A DNA stretch of 64,000 nt from an uncultured Phycicoccus sp. (GTDB taxonomy: Bacteria; Actinomycetota; Actinomycetes; Actinomycetales; Dermatophilaceae): assembly GCF_947495705.1 (NCBI RefSeq), contig NZ_CANLZR010000001.1, positions 558,001 to 622,000 of the forward strand, read 5' to 3'. Of the stretch, positions 43,674-51,606 are shown one piece after another. The position numbers and the translations under genes are program-made. The number at the start of each line of letters is the position of its first letter. Position 1 is the stretch's first letter. The notes under the pieces are model-generated. The model was not told the DNA's origin. It saw only the letters and a program-made list of their open reading frames with translations, and did no database searches.

Positions 43674-44648
43674 TCAGATCGTGAAGCGACGGCCGTCCCA
43701 CAGCGCGTCGACGTGCGGAGCGAAGGCGCTCGCGCCGATGTCGTCGCCCGACCACACGAGTGCCAGCTCGTCGCCGAGCCGTGACGCCCCGGGCAGCAGC
43801 CCGGCGGTGGCGGTGAGCACGGCCCAGCCGTAGTCGCCCCGGCTGCTGGGCGCGACGGGCACCCGGCGCGCCACGAACACCGTCGCGGCCAGCGCGGTCT
43901 CGATGGGGAGCATGGGCACCGAGCCGAGATCGCGCTCGACGAAGCCCCTCCCCACCGCGTCCCACGCCAGACCGGTCCACTGTTCCGTGGTCGCGCCGGG
44001 CGTCCCGTCGGCGACCCGGATGCCGAGCCGGTACCCCGGTGCGGCGTCGCTCGCCGCCCGGCCCAGCACGACCGGGTCGTTCTCGGGGTCGGTGGTCGCC
44101 GCGGCGGGGGCGACCCACACCTGGCGACCGAGGAAGGGCAGCGGGTCCGGGGGTGCCCCGGTGCCCCCGGACGGTGCGGGCAGCGCCGGCGGCGGCGACC
44201 ACAGCGGCAGCAGCCCACCCGCGGCCTGGAGGTCGACGAGGGCCGCCACCAGCGAGGGCGCGAGGTCCTCGCGGACCCCGACCGACAGCGGCACCCCGGC
44301 GCCGGCCGCGCCGGACGGCCGGTGGTTCGCGACGGCCGTGAGCCGCAGCGGCGGCGTCGAGACCCCGAAGGTCTCCTCGAGCCCGCTCGTCGCGAGCCCG
44401 AGGGTGGCGCCGAGCATGTCGCGGCGCATCCGCGTCTCCCCGAGCGTGCCCAAAAGGTTGAGGTACCCGCCGACCTCGGTGATGTTGAGCGGCGCGGGGA
44501 TCCGCGACGGGATGACGTCGCCCTGGGTCGCGAGCCGCCGGAGCAGCAGCGCCTGGGCCTGCTGGATCTCCGGGCTCGTCGCGCCCTTGATGACCTCGGT
44601 GAGCGCGAGGACGAGGGCGTCCTCGGCGGCGTCGGGCTGGGTGCTCAT
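43674..44648 (-). CDS. Unknown protein, partner of the giant OmpA-like protein
   Basis: A 324-residue protein of no recognised family. Residues 1-45 are helical (ALTEVIKGATSPEIQQAQAL). The rest is Ala/Pro/Gly-rich beta-like sequence with PLNITEVGGYLNLLG near 53 and a closing WSGDDIGASAFAPHVDALWD. No signal peptide, membrane segment or catalytic motif is apparent. It starts 19 bp after the giant gene on the same strand, so the two form an operon-like pair. Its function is likely tied to that protein, but nothing in the sequence tells what it is. Confidence 0.65.
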   Translation of the reverse strand: MSTQPDAAEDALVLALTEVIKGATSPEIQQAQALLLRRLATQGDVIPSRIPAPLNITEVGGYLNLLGTLGETRMRRDMLGATLGLATSGLEETFGVSTPPLRLTAVANHRPSGAAGAGVPLSVGVREDLAPSLVAALVDLQAAGGLLPLWSPPPALPAPSGGTGAPPDPLPFLGRQVWVAPAAATTDPENDPVVLGRAASDAAPGYRLGIRVADGTPGATTEQWTGLAWDAVGRGFVERDLGSVPMLPIETALAATVFVARRVPVAPSSRGDYGWAVLTATAGLLPGASRLGDELALVWSGDDIGASAFAPHVDALWDGRRFTI

Positions 44649-44667
44649 AGCGTGGCCTCTCTCGTGC

Positions 44668-47600
44668 TCAGTAGGTGAAGGCGACGTCGGCGCGACGCAG
44701 CTTCGGGAAGTCGCCGGGGGCTCCGGCGAGGACCCCGCCCTCGGCCCGGGTGGCGGTCAGGCCCAGCGTCGCGAGGTGCGCGATGACGGCGTCCGCGCGC
44801 CGGTGGGCGAGGTCGACGTTGTGCGCGGCCGTCCCCTCGGGGGAGGCGAAGCCGCGGACGACGGCGCCGGTGGCTCCTGCGTCCTTGGCCTTCGTGACGA
44901 GCGCGTCGAGCGCGGTGACGTCGGCGGGGGCCGGCGCGACGGTCAGGTCGTCCTCGTCGTGGGCGAAGTGCACCGAGGCCGTCTGCGGCGGGGTGGGCTT
45001 GGGCTCGGGGTCGGGCTCGGCGGGGTTGGGCCCCGGCTCCGGTTTGGGCTTGGGCTCGCCGCCGGGCTTCGGGGTCTCCTTGCCCGCCTCGGCCTTCTTC
45101 CCGGTGTAGATGTTCGCCGAGGTCTCCATCGCCTTCTCGGCGAGCTTCGTCGCCGACGCCAGGGCGTCCTTGCGGGCGGCCTCGGCGGTGTCGATGGTCT
45201 TGCCGCCGAGCGTCGTGAGGTTGCCGGCGTTGGTCAGCGCCCCGATGTCGAAGCCCTTGGCGTCCTTGGCCGCGGCGATGAGCGCGGTGGCCAGCGAGGT
45301 GTCGACCGTCGGCGGGGCCATGCTGAAGTTCTGGATCTGCGGGGTGAGCCCGGTGAGGGCGCTCGGCGCCGACGCCCCGGTGAGCAGCGAGCTGCCGGGC
45401 ATCGAGACCGGGGCGATCTGGGTCGCCTCGTCGCCGGGGGAGTCCTGCCAGTTCCAGAACCGGGTGAGGTCGATCTTCTCCGCCGACGGGCAGTGCCCGA
45501 GCACGGCCTCGCCGAGCACGCCCTTGGTCGGCAGCGCGATCGTCGAGCGCGGCGGGGCGAACCCGTCGGTGTGGAAGCGGGTGAGCGCGTCCTGGATGTC
45601 GCCGGTCGTGATCCCGGGCTCGACGAGCCGCCGCACGCCGGCGTCGTCGACCTGCCACTTGCCCGTGGCCTCGGTGATCGCGGCCGGGATGATGAACGGC
45701 AGCACCATCGAGTTGCCGTACCAGCCGAGGACGTTGTTCGTGATGCACGACAGCAGCGGCACACCGGGCCGGGCGTTGCCGTTCTCGTCCGGGGGCAGCT
45801 CGATCTCGTAGCGCTCGAGCATCACCGCCCGCTCCTCGGGGGTGAGCGAGGCGAAGACGGCGAGGCTGCACGTCATCGTGTTGCGCACGACCCACTGGAA
45901 GGTCTTCTCGATCTCGAGCACCGACGCGTACGACAGCACCGGCGGGATGCCGCGGGCCGCGACCGGGAAGGTCGACGAGGGCAGCTCGACGCCGCCGCCG
46001 AAGCCGCCGGCCACCAGCTCGACCGCGCCGGGCACCGGAGTCCCGCCGCCCGCGCCGCCGGAGACGCCGGGGCTGTCGAGGACCGCCGAGAACGTGCCGA
46101 CCCGTGGGCCGCCGAGCTCGGTCTCGATCCGGTCCGAGCGGTACGAGCGGGTGACCGACGGCTTGTCGAGCGCGGCCTTGAGCACGGCGTCCCCGAGCGA
46201 CCCGAGCGGGCCGAGCATCCCGGTGGCCGTGCCGAGGTCGGCGACGAGCGGCGGGGCGAAGGTGTAGTCGAGGCGCCGGGTGCGGCGGGTGATCTCGAAG
46301 CCGGTGACGTCCTGGCGCGGCAGCGACGGAGGCAGCGACACCCGGGCCGTCCACGGCACCGGGGTGGCGGACTGCCGGGCCCGGCGCAGCGCCCCGAACA
46401 GCGCCTCCTCCGAGGCGAGCGCGGTCGTGCCGGTGGGCGGGGCGTACGCCGGGTTGCCGTCGAGGCGCACCGGCCCGATCCGCATCCCGCGCCGGCCGAG
46501 GACGGTGACGAACACCTCGTCGGTCGCGAGGAACGTGCCCGTCGCCCGGATGGTCAGCACCTCGGTCGACGGGGCGTTCTCGTCGGCGACGGCGGTTGTC
46601 GGGTTCGCCGCGAAGTCGGTGAGCAGGCTCAGGCCGCGGCGGTGCCGGCGCGGCACCACGCGGGTCAGCACGTCGGCGTGGGTGAGCATCCGGCCGTACC
46701 GGTCGAGCACCTCGTCGCGGGTGTCCGGGGCGTCGGTGACGCGCGGCGGCATGCCGGGGGGCAGGAACTTGATGACCTCGAGCGGCACGAGGCAGACGAG
46801 GTTGACGCCCTCGGCGACGGTCGTCACGTCGAAGAGCCGCTGCACCTCCCAGTACTGCATCGTCAGGGCGCGGGTCTTGTTGTGGTTCGTGATGACCTTC
46901 GTGACGATCTCGGTCGTCTCGTGTGCCGTGGCCAGCCGCATCGCGGTCCGCGACGAGCTGCGCCGCGCCGCGGCCTGGCGCTGCACCGAGGCGTGCGTGT
47001 TCTGCGCGGCCTGCGACGTCGAGTTGCGGGCGCCGTTCATCCACGTGTTCGTGTTGCCCGACGAGCTCGAGGTGCCGAAGCTCGTCGCCACCCCGCCGGC
47101 GACGCAGCCGAACGGGAACACCCCGCCGCCGCCCACCGCGGCCGCGACCGAGAACGAGCTGGCCTCGGTGTCGTAGTGCGACCCGCCGGAGGCGACCTCG
47201 TTGAACGCCGACGCGAACGTCGACGTGGCCGAGGACTCGTCCCGCTCGGCGAAGGACATCTGCTCGCTGGAGTCCAGCCGCTCGCTCTCGACGACGCTGG
47301 AGGAGGCGCTGCGCTCCATGACCGCGACCCGCTGCTGCTCCCCGGGCGCCAGCGGCAGCGAGTAGACGAGGTCGCCGAGCGCGAGGCCGAGCGGGGTCCA
47401 CCGCTGCGCCATCTGGACGACGTAGCCGATGGCGAGCGACCCGGCGACGGGCACCCCGCCCCAGGGCCGGTCGACGGCCAGGCCCTCGCGGAACGCCTCG
47501 ACGTCGATCGGCCGGTCCACGGGGACGCGCTCGGTGAGGTGGAAGCGCATCCGGGACAGCTTGCGGGCGAGCCGGGTCTCGGGGGAGGTCGGCCCGTAGA

Positions 47601-48399
47601 AGGTGAACGACGTGCCGCTCCTGTCGAACTTGGTCGGCAGGCCGAAGCGCAGGGTCGGCTCGCTGAGCGCGGGGTCGGTGAGGCGGAACAGCACTCCGTA
47701 CGGGAAGCGGTCGCTGGAGGAGTCCTTGCGGAAGACGACCATGCAGTCGTCCTCGCCGACCGCGATGGCGGGGGTGGAGCCGTGCCGGTGCCCCGGCTCG
47801 TCGTCCTCGGTCGTCGCGATGCCGTCGACGAGGTCGCGCAGCGCGGCGATGAGGCTCGGGGGCAGCGGGGGAGCGGCCTGGGGGAGCCGGACCGGGGGCA
47901 GGACCCCGCTGGGCTGGAGGTGGCGCAGGGCGTCGGCCACGCGCTGCACGCCGTCGCGGGAGGTGGCGACGAGGGCGACGGCGACGTCGGTGCCGCGGGC
48001 CCCCACGGGCAGGGCGATGACGAAGCTGCCGTCGGACGAGGTGAGCGCGGTGGCGGTGCGCGAGTCGGACGCGCTGCCCCCGGCGACCTCCAGGGTCACC
48101 TGAACGCGCTCGGCCGGCGACCCGTCCGGCTGCTCGAGCCGGCCGATGACCTGCGGCGCGCGCTGGGTGGCGGCGGTGCTCGGCAGCGCGTTCATCGTCT
48201 CGACGAGCTTCTCGAGCGACTCGACCATCCGCCGGCTCTGGTCGACCTTGAGGTCGACGTACTGACGGGCCAGCGCGTGCGTGGTCTCGCTGTCGTCGTC
48301 CCACACGGGGGAGTCCGGGCCGAGCGCCCACGGCACGGCCGACTGCAGCTTGCCGCGCTGGTCGAAACCCCGGCTGTACATCATCTTCTCGTTGAACAC
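44668..48399 (-). CDS. Giant protein with CarboxypepD-like N-terminal region and C-terminal OmpA-like domain, unknown function
   Basis: A 1243-residue protein I cannot assign. It has no signal peptide. Residues 84-165 resemble a carboxypeptidase-regulatory/Ig-like fold (VIGRLEQPDGSPAERVQVTL). Residues 365-490 are Ser/Gly/Ala-rich, including a small hydrophobic Gly patch near 418-440. A Q/A-rich helix and TEIVTKVITNHNKTRALTMQ lead to a large beta-rich body. A Pro/Lys/Glu linker (KPKPEPGPNPAEPDPEPK) precedes residues 1141-1243, an OmpA-like domain (ASVHFAHDEDDL, VVRGFASPEGTAAHN, HRRADAVIAHL) of the peptidoglycan-binding type. It may be a large structural or surface assembly protein exported by an unknown route. 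Confidence 0.7.
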   Translation of the reverse strand: MFNEKMMYSRGFDQRGKLQSAVPWALGPDSPVWDDDSETTHALARQYVDLKVDQSRRMVESLEKLVETMNALPSTAATQRAPQVIGRLEQPDGSPAERVQVTLEVAGGSASDSRTATALTSSDGSFVIALPVGARGTDVAVALVATSRDGVQRVADALRHLQPSGVLPPVRLPQAAPPLPPSLIAALRDLVDGIATTEDDEPGHRHGSTPAIAVGEDDCMVVFRKDSSSDRFPYGVLFRLTDPALSEPTLRFGLPTKFDRSGTSFTFYGPTSPETRLARKLSRMRFHLTERVPVDRPIDVEAFREGLAVDRPWGGVPVAGSLAIGYVVQMAQRWTPLGLALGDLVYSLPLAPGEQQRVAVMERSASSSVVESERLDSSEQMSFAERDESSATSTFASAFNEVASGGSHYDTEASSFSVAAAVGGGGVFPFGCVAGGVATSFGTSSSSGNTNTWMNGARNSTSQAAQNTHASVQRQAAARRSSSRTAMRLATAHETTEIVTKVITNHNKTRALTMQYWEVQRLFDVTTVAEGVNLVCLVPLEVIKFLPPGMPPRVTDAPDTRDEVLDRYGRMLTHADVLTRVVPRRHRRGLSLLTDFAANPTTAVADENAPSTEVLTIRATGTFLATDEVFVTVLGRRGMRIGPVRLDGNPAYAPPTGTTALASEEALFGALRRARQSATPVPWTARVSLPPSLPRQDVTGFEITRRTRRLDYTFAPPLVADLGTATGMLGPLGSLGDAVLKAALDKPSVTRSYRSDRIETELGGPRVGTFSAVLDSPGVSGGAGGGTPVPGAVELVAGGFGGGVELPSSTFPVAARGIPPVLSYASVLEIEKTFQWVVRNTMTCSLAVFASLTPEERAVMLERYEIELPPDENGNARPGVPLLSCITNNVLGWYGNSMVLPFIIPAAITEATGKWQVDDAGVRRLVEPGITTGDIQDALTRFHTDGFAPPRSTIALPTKGVLGEAVLGHCPSAEKIDLTRFWNWQDSPGDEATQIAPVSMPGSSLLTGASAPSALTGLTPQIQNFSMAPPTVDTSLATALIAAAKDAKGFDIGALTNAGNLTTLGGKTIDTAEAARKDALASATKLAEKAMETSANIYTGKKAEAGKETPKPGGEPKPKPEPGPNPAEPDPEPKPTPPQTASVHFAHDEDDLTVAPAPADVTALDALVTKAKDAGATGAVVRGFASPEGTAAHNVDLAHRRADAVIAHLATLGLTATRAEGGVLAGAPGDFPKLRRADVAFTY

Positions 48400-48631
48400 G
48401 GCGGACCTCCTGGGAGCGGGCAGTCCGTCGCTCGACGGTGCCGTCGGAGGGGAGGAGGCCGGCGCGTCCGCGGTGATACCGCCCAGCCCTTATCAGTGCC
48501 ACCTGTGACGTGAGGGTAAGGAGAAGGTAAAGAACCTCCCTCAACTTGGTAAAGAAGGGTCAAGTGCCCCGCAAAGTGGGCGGCCCGGGGAATAATTCCG
48601 CTTACGCAGGGGAGGAGTAGGAGACGGACGA
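48400..48631. other. Divergent promoter region of the giant-protein locus
   Basis: This 232-bp gap separates the giant minus-strand gene from a divergent plus-strand gene. It contains a GGTAAAGAA direct repeat (about 48526 and 48548), and a short palindrome GGAATAATTCC (48589-48599) lies 33 bp before the plus-strand start. The AT-rich centre fits a regulatory role. I cannot place firm -35/-10 boxes. Confidence 0.4.
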
Positions 48632-49720
48632 GTGAACGTATCGGTGGGGCTGGTGTCCGCCACCAGCTTCCGTGTGCCGAGCCCCGGGCTTCAGGACACC
48701 TTCGGTCGGGGCAGCCTCAGGCTGCCACGTCAGAGCGCGACCGAACAGGGATCCCACGGCATCACCCGTTCCACGGGGCCGGCGCCCAGTCGCACCCTCG
48801 TCCGCGTGTCCTCCACCGTCTCCCCGGCCAAGGCGGAGCGCGCCCAGGCGATCCTCGAGGAGGAGGACGCCCTCGTCTCGCTCCACCGCGCGTGGTACCC
48901 CCCCGTCCAGCGGCCGGTCGTCGCCGACCGGCAGCCGGTCAACGAGGACGCCATCCGCCGCCGGCGGGCCGAGCTGGCGCGAGAGGGAGTCCGCTGGTTC
49001 GACGTGTCGAACCGGCGTCGCGCCGTTCGGACCGCTGAAGAGATGGCCCACCACGACATCGACGAGGCGATGGCCGCCAGCAGCAACTGGACCGAGCGCG
49101 AGGAGCGCCGGCTCGACGCCTGGTGGAACGCGCTGTGCGGCAACGACCCCGTCGTCGTCGAGCAGCACCTGCGCGGGGTCTTCCAGTCCACCGACACCCC
49201 GGCCTCGCCGGTCTCGGTGGCCGGCGGGCTGCTCGACGTCGCCGTGCTCATCCCCGGCGAGCACGTCCTGCCGTCGGAGTCGGTGCACCTCGTCGGGGGC
49301 GACCTGTCGATCCGGCGGGCGTCGCGCTCGCACCGGGCGCAGCTGCACCGGCAGGTCGTTGCCGGGCTGCTGATCGCGGTGGCCCGTCAGGCCTTCGCCG
49401 CCGCTCCGGGGCTCACGGCGGTGCGCTGCCACGCGCTGCAGGCGACGCACCGCGGCCGGCACGACGACCTGTCCGCCATCGGGGTCGTCGAGCTGTCCCG
49501 CGTCGACCTCGCGGTCGCCGACCTCAACGTCGACGCCGAGGCGCTGCTGCACCGCTACGGCTCGGGCCTGCGCTGGGTCACGCACACCCCCGACGGCCCG
49601 CTGCGCCCGCTGCCCCTCGACGACATGCCCGAGCTCGCCGACCTCCTCGCACGGCTCTGCCGCAACGCCCTCGGCGAGGCGTCCGACGACCGGCGCCCGG
49701 GGGTCAGCGCCCCGGCCTGA
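48632..49720 (+). CDS. Conserved-looking hypothetical protein divergent from the giant gene
   Basis: A 362-residue soluble protein of unknown function. Residues 60-170 are charged and helical (SPAKAERAQAILEEEDALV, then REERRLDAWWNAL). Residues 175-330 alternate strands and helices (VVVEQHLRGVFQ, GLLDVAVLIPGEHVLP, IGVVELSRVDLA). The GTG start at 48632 follows GGAGTAGGAGACGG. There is no signal peptide or membrane segment. It shares the divergent promoter region with the giant OmpA-like protein, but nothing else shows that they work together. Confidence 0.65.
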   Translation: MNVSVGLVSATSFRVPSPGLQDTFGRGSLRLPRQSATEQGSHGITRSTGPAPSRTLVRVSSTVSPAKAERAQAILEEEDALVSLHRAWYPPVQRPVVADRQPVNEDAIRRRRAELAREGVRWFDVSNRRRAVRTAEEMAHHDIDEAMAASSNWTEREERRLDAWWNALCGNDPVVVEQHLRGVFQSTDTPASPVSVAGGLLDVAVLIPGEHVLPSESVHLVGGDLSIRRASRSHRAQLHRQVVAGLLIAVARQAFAAAPGLTAVRCHALQATHRGRHDDLSAIGVVELSRVDLAVADLNVDAEALLHRYGSGLRWVTHTPDGPLRPLPLDDMPELADLLARLCRNALGEASDDRRPGVSAPA

Positions 49721-49775
49721 CGCCGCCGCTGTCTGACCTTCGCCCCCGGCGCCCCACGGCGTCGGGGGTGAGGCT

Positions 49776-49781
49776 TACGGT
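49776..49781 (+). promoter_or_regulatory. -10 box of a leaderless aldo/keto reductase transcript
   Basis: TACGGT lies exactly six bases before ATG 49788, and no Shine-Dalgarno is present. This is the same geometry as several other starts in the window (17502, 26223, 30540, 35383, 51607, 61009). Confidence 0.55.
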
Positions 49782-49787
49782 GAGGCC

Positions 49788-50798
49788 ATGGACTTCCGAT
49801 ACCTCGGCAACAGCGGACTCAAGATCTCCGAGATCACCTACGGCAACTGGCTCACCCACGGCTCCCAGGTCGAGAACGACGCGGCGACGGCGTGCGTGCG
49901 GGCCGCGCTGGAGCACGGCATCAGCACCTTCGACACCGCCGACGTGTACGCCAACACCAAGGCCGAGACGGTGCTCGGTGAGGCCCTCAAGGGCGAGCGC
50001 CGCGAGAGCCTCGAGATCTTCACGAAGGTCTACTGGCCCACCGGCCCGGGCGGCAAGAACGACACCGGCCTGTCCCGCAAGCACATTCTCGAGTCGATCA
50101 ACGGGTCGCTGACCCGCCTGCAGACCGACTACGTCGACCTGTACCAGGCGCACCGGTACGACACCGAGACCCCGCTCGAGGAGACGATGCAGGCCTTCGC
50201 CGACGTCGTCCGGCAGGGCAAGGCCCTCTACATCGGGGTCAGCGAGTGGACCGCCGACCAGATCCGCGCCGGGCACGCGCTCGCGAAGGACCTCGGCATC
50301 CAGCTCATCTCGAGCCAGCCGCAGTACTCGATGCTGTGGCGGGTCATCGAGGGCGAGGTCGTGCCCGCGAGCGAGGAGCTCGGCGTCAGCCAGATCGTGT
50401 GGAGCCCCATCGCCCAGGGCATCCTCACCGGCAAGTACAAGCCCGGGCAGGCCCCGCCCGCCGGCTCGCGCGCCACCGACGAGAAGGGCGGCGCCGACAT
50501 GATCAAGCGGTTCATGGACGACGACATCCTCACGCGGGTGCAGAAGCTGCAGCCCATCGCCGACGAGGCGGGCCTGACGATGGCCCAGCTCGCCATCGCG
50601 TGGGTGCTGCAGAACGACAACGTCGCCGCGGCGATCGTCGGGGCGTCGCGCCCCGAGCAGGTCGAGAGCAACGTCAAGGCCGCGGGCGTCCGGCTCGAGG
50701 CGTCGGCGATGCAGGCGATCGACGACGCGCTGGGTGACGTCGTCGTGCGCGACCCGGCGATGACGGCCAAGACGGCGCCGCAGGCGCGGGTCGCCTGA
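49788..50798 (+). CDS. Aldo/keto reductase (Kv-beta-like family)
   Basis: A 336-residue NADPH-dependent carbonyl reductase with the full catalytic tetrad: D49 and Y54 (FDTADVY), K80 (IFTKVYW) and H122 (QAHRYD). The NADPH-binding C-terminal motif is present as IVGASRPEQVESN. Similarity is to the potassium-channel beta subunit group of AKRs, which reduce aldehydes and methylglyoxal-like compounds. The physiological substrate is unknown. It forms its own unit, with a predicted leaderless start and a hairpin after the stop. A second, more MgrA/YghZ-like AKR lies at 62293-63339. Confidence 0.93.
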   Translation: MDFRYLGNSGLKISEITYGNWLTHGSQVENDAATACVRAALEHGISTFDTADVYANTKAETVLGEALKGERRESLEIFTKVYWPTGPGGKNDTGLSRKHILESINGSLTRLQTDYVDLYQAHRYDTETPLEETMQAFADVVRQGKALYIGVSEWTADQIRAGHALAKDLGIQLISSQPQYSMLWRVIEGEVVPASEELGVSQIVWSPIAQGILTGKYKPGQAPPAGSRATDEKGGADMIKRFMDDDILTRVQKLQPIADEAGLTMAQLAIAWVLQNDNVAAAIVGASRPEQVESNVKAAGVRLEASAMQAIDDALGDVVVRDPAMTAKTAPQARVA

Positions 50799-50819
50799 CC
50801 TCCGCTGCCACCGCACGCC

Positions 50820-50854
50820 GGCGGCCGCCGTCCCGGACCGGGGCGACGGCCGCC
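50820..50854 (+). terminator. Hairpin terminator after the aldo/keto reductase
   Basis: GGCGGCCG (50820-50827) and CGGCCGCC (50847-50854) form a stem that can extend inward through CGTC/GACG with a bulge. It lies 21 bases past the stop and has no U-tract. The gene on the other side converges at 50884, so it may act in both directions. Confidence 0.5.
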
Positions 50855-50883
50855 CGCGTGCGTGCGGCCGGGGGTCGGGCGGG

Positions 50884-51246
50884 TCAGTCCTCGAGGAGGG
50901 GCGGGACGCCGGTCTCCCGGCCGTCGCACCAGGACCACGGGTCGAGGCCGCGGTCGTGCAGGGCCCGCATCGCGTGCTGCAGCAGCATGGCCGCGACGCC
51001 CTCCATCACCGGGGTCTCCGTGTGCTCACGGGACCAGTTGATGCCCCGGCACAGCTCGCGCAGGGTCTCGTCGTCGTGCGGGGGCGCCGTCGGGTCGAAG
51101 AGGCTGCCGAACGCGATGTCGCGGTAGGGGTTCGTCGCGCCGCTGGGGGGCCGCGGGGGAGTCCGTGGCGGGACGATCGGGACGTAGTAGCGGCGCGGCG
51201 GGCGGTGGCTGCGGTCTTCGGGGGTGCCGGAAAGGGGAGTGGGCAT
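50884..51246 (-). CDS. Hypothetical protein
   Basis: A 120-residue protein with a Pro/Arg-rich N-terminal half (PPRRYYVPIVPPRTPP), then a helical C-terminal half (ETLRELCRGINWSREHTE, VAAMLLQHAMRALHDRGLDP). ATG 51246 has AAGGAG eight bases upstream on the minus strand and is preferred to the longer frame from 51333. No signal peptide or membrane segment is present. The family is unknown to me. It converges on the aldo/keto reductase gene and is divergent from the second DUF222 gene. Confidence 0.55.
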   Translation of the reverse strand: MPTPLSGTPEDRSHRPPRRYYVPIVPPRTPPRPPSGATNPYRDIAFGSLFDPTAPPHDDETLRELCRGINWSREHTETPVMEGVAAMLLQHAMRALHDRGLDPWSWCDGRETGVPPLLED

Positions 51247-51606
51247 CGTTGCTCCTTCAGGGGTCGGGACCCCTGGGCGCTCGCCCGGCGGAGTCCGCTG
51301 TTGTCGGATGGACCTGCTCGTCACCTGGGGCACCTCTGCGGCAGAGGTTGCCGGACGGCCAGCCAGGGCTTCGCACCGTCACTCGTGAGCTGGTGGAGAC
51401 GATAGGGGAGGGGTCCGACAGGCGGTCGGATAGATGGTCGGGTAGGTGGTCCGGCGCGGCCATCCGGTCGTCCGACAGGGCTGTGCCCCAGGCTGTTTCG
51501 CCCGGCGGGCGGCGGGTTGTCCACAGATCCGTGGTTCGGCGGGAGTCGTCCACAGATGCGTCTCCGGGGCTGGGGCAGTGTCGGTGGTCGCCCGTAGTGT
51601 CGGGTC
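51247..51606. other. Intergenic region with two DnaA-box-like sites and the DUF222 promoter
   Basis: The stretch holds TTGTCCACA, an exact match to the actinobacterial DnaA-box consensus (51517-51525). A TCGTCCACA variant follows in the same orientation (51546-51554), both with GAT downstream. It ends with the DUF222 promoter element at 51580-51600. GTCGGAT/GTCGGGT-like short repeats occur around 51424-51445. I see no gene in it. Confidence 0.45.
51580..51600 (+). promoter_or_regulatory. Conserved promoter element of DUF222 gene 2
   Basis: GTCGGTGGTC, five bases, TAGTGT, then six bases to ATG 51607. Sequence and spacing are identical to the element before the first DUF222 gene (26196-26216), although the flanking bases differ. 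Confidence 0.6.

Noticed and set aside
44645-48544. Very long open frames on both strands over the giant gene (also 43903-48513 plus)
   Set aside because: All but one are Arg/Ala/Gly-rich low-complexity translations typical of wrong frames. The frame 44668-48399 has normal amino-acid use, domain-like regions and a partner gene, so it alone was kept.
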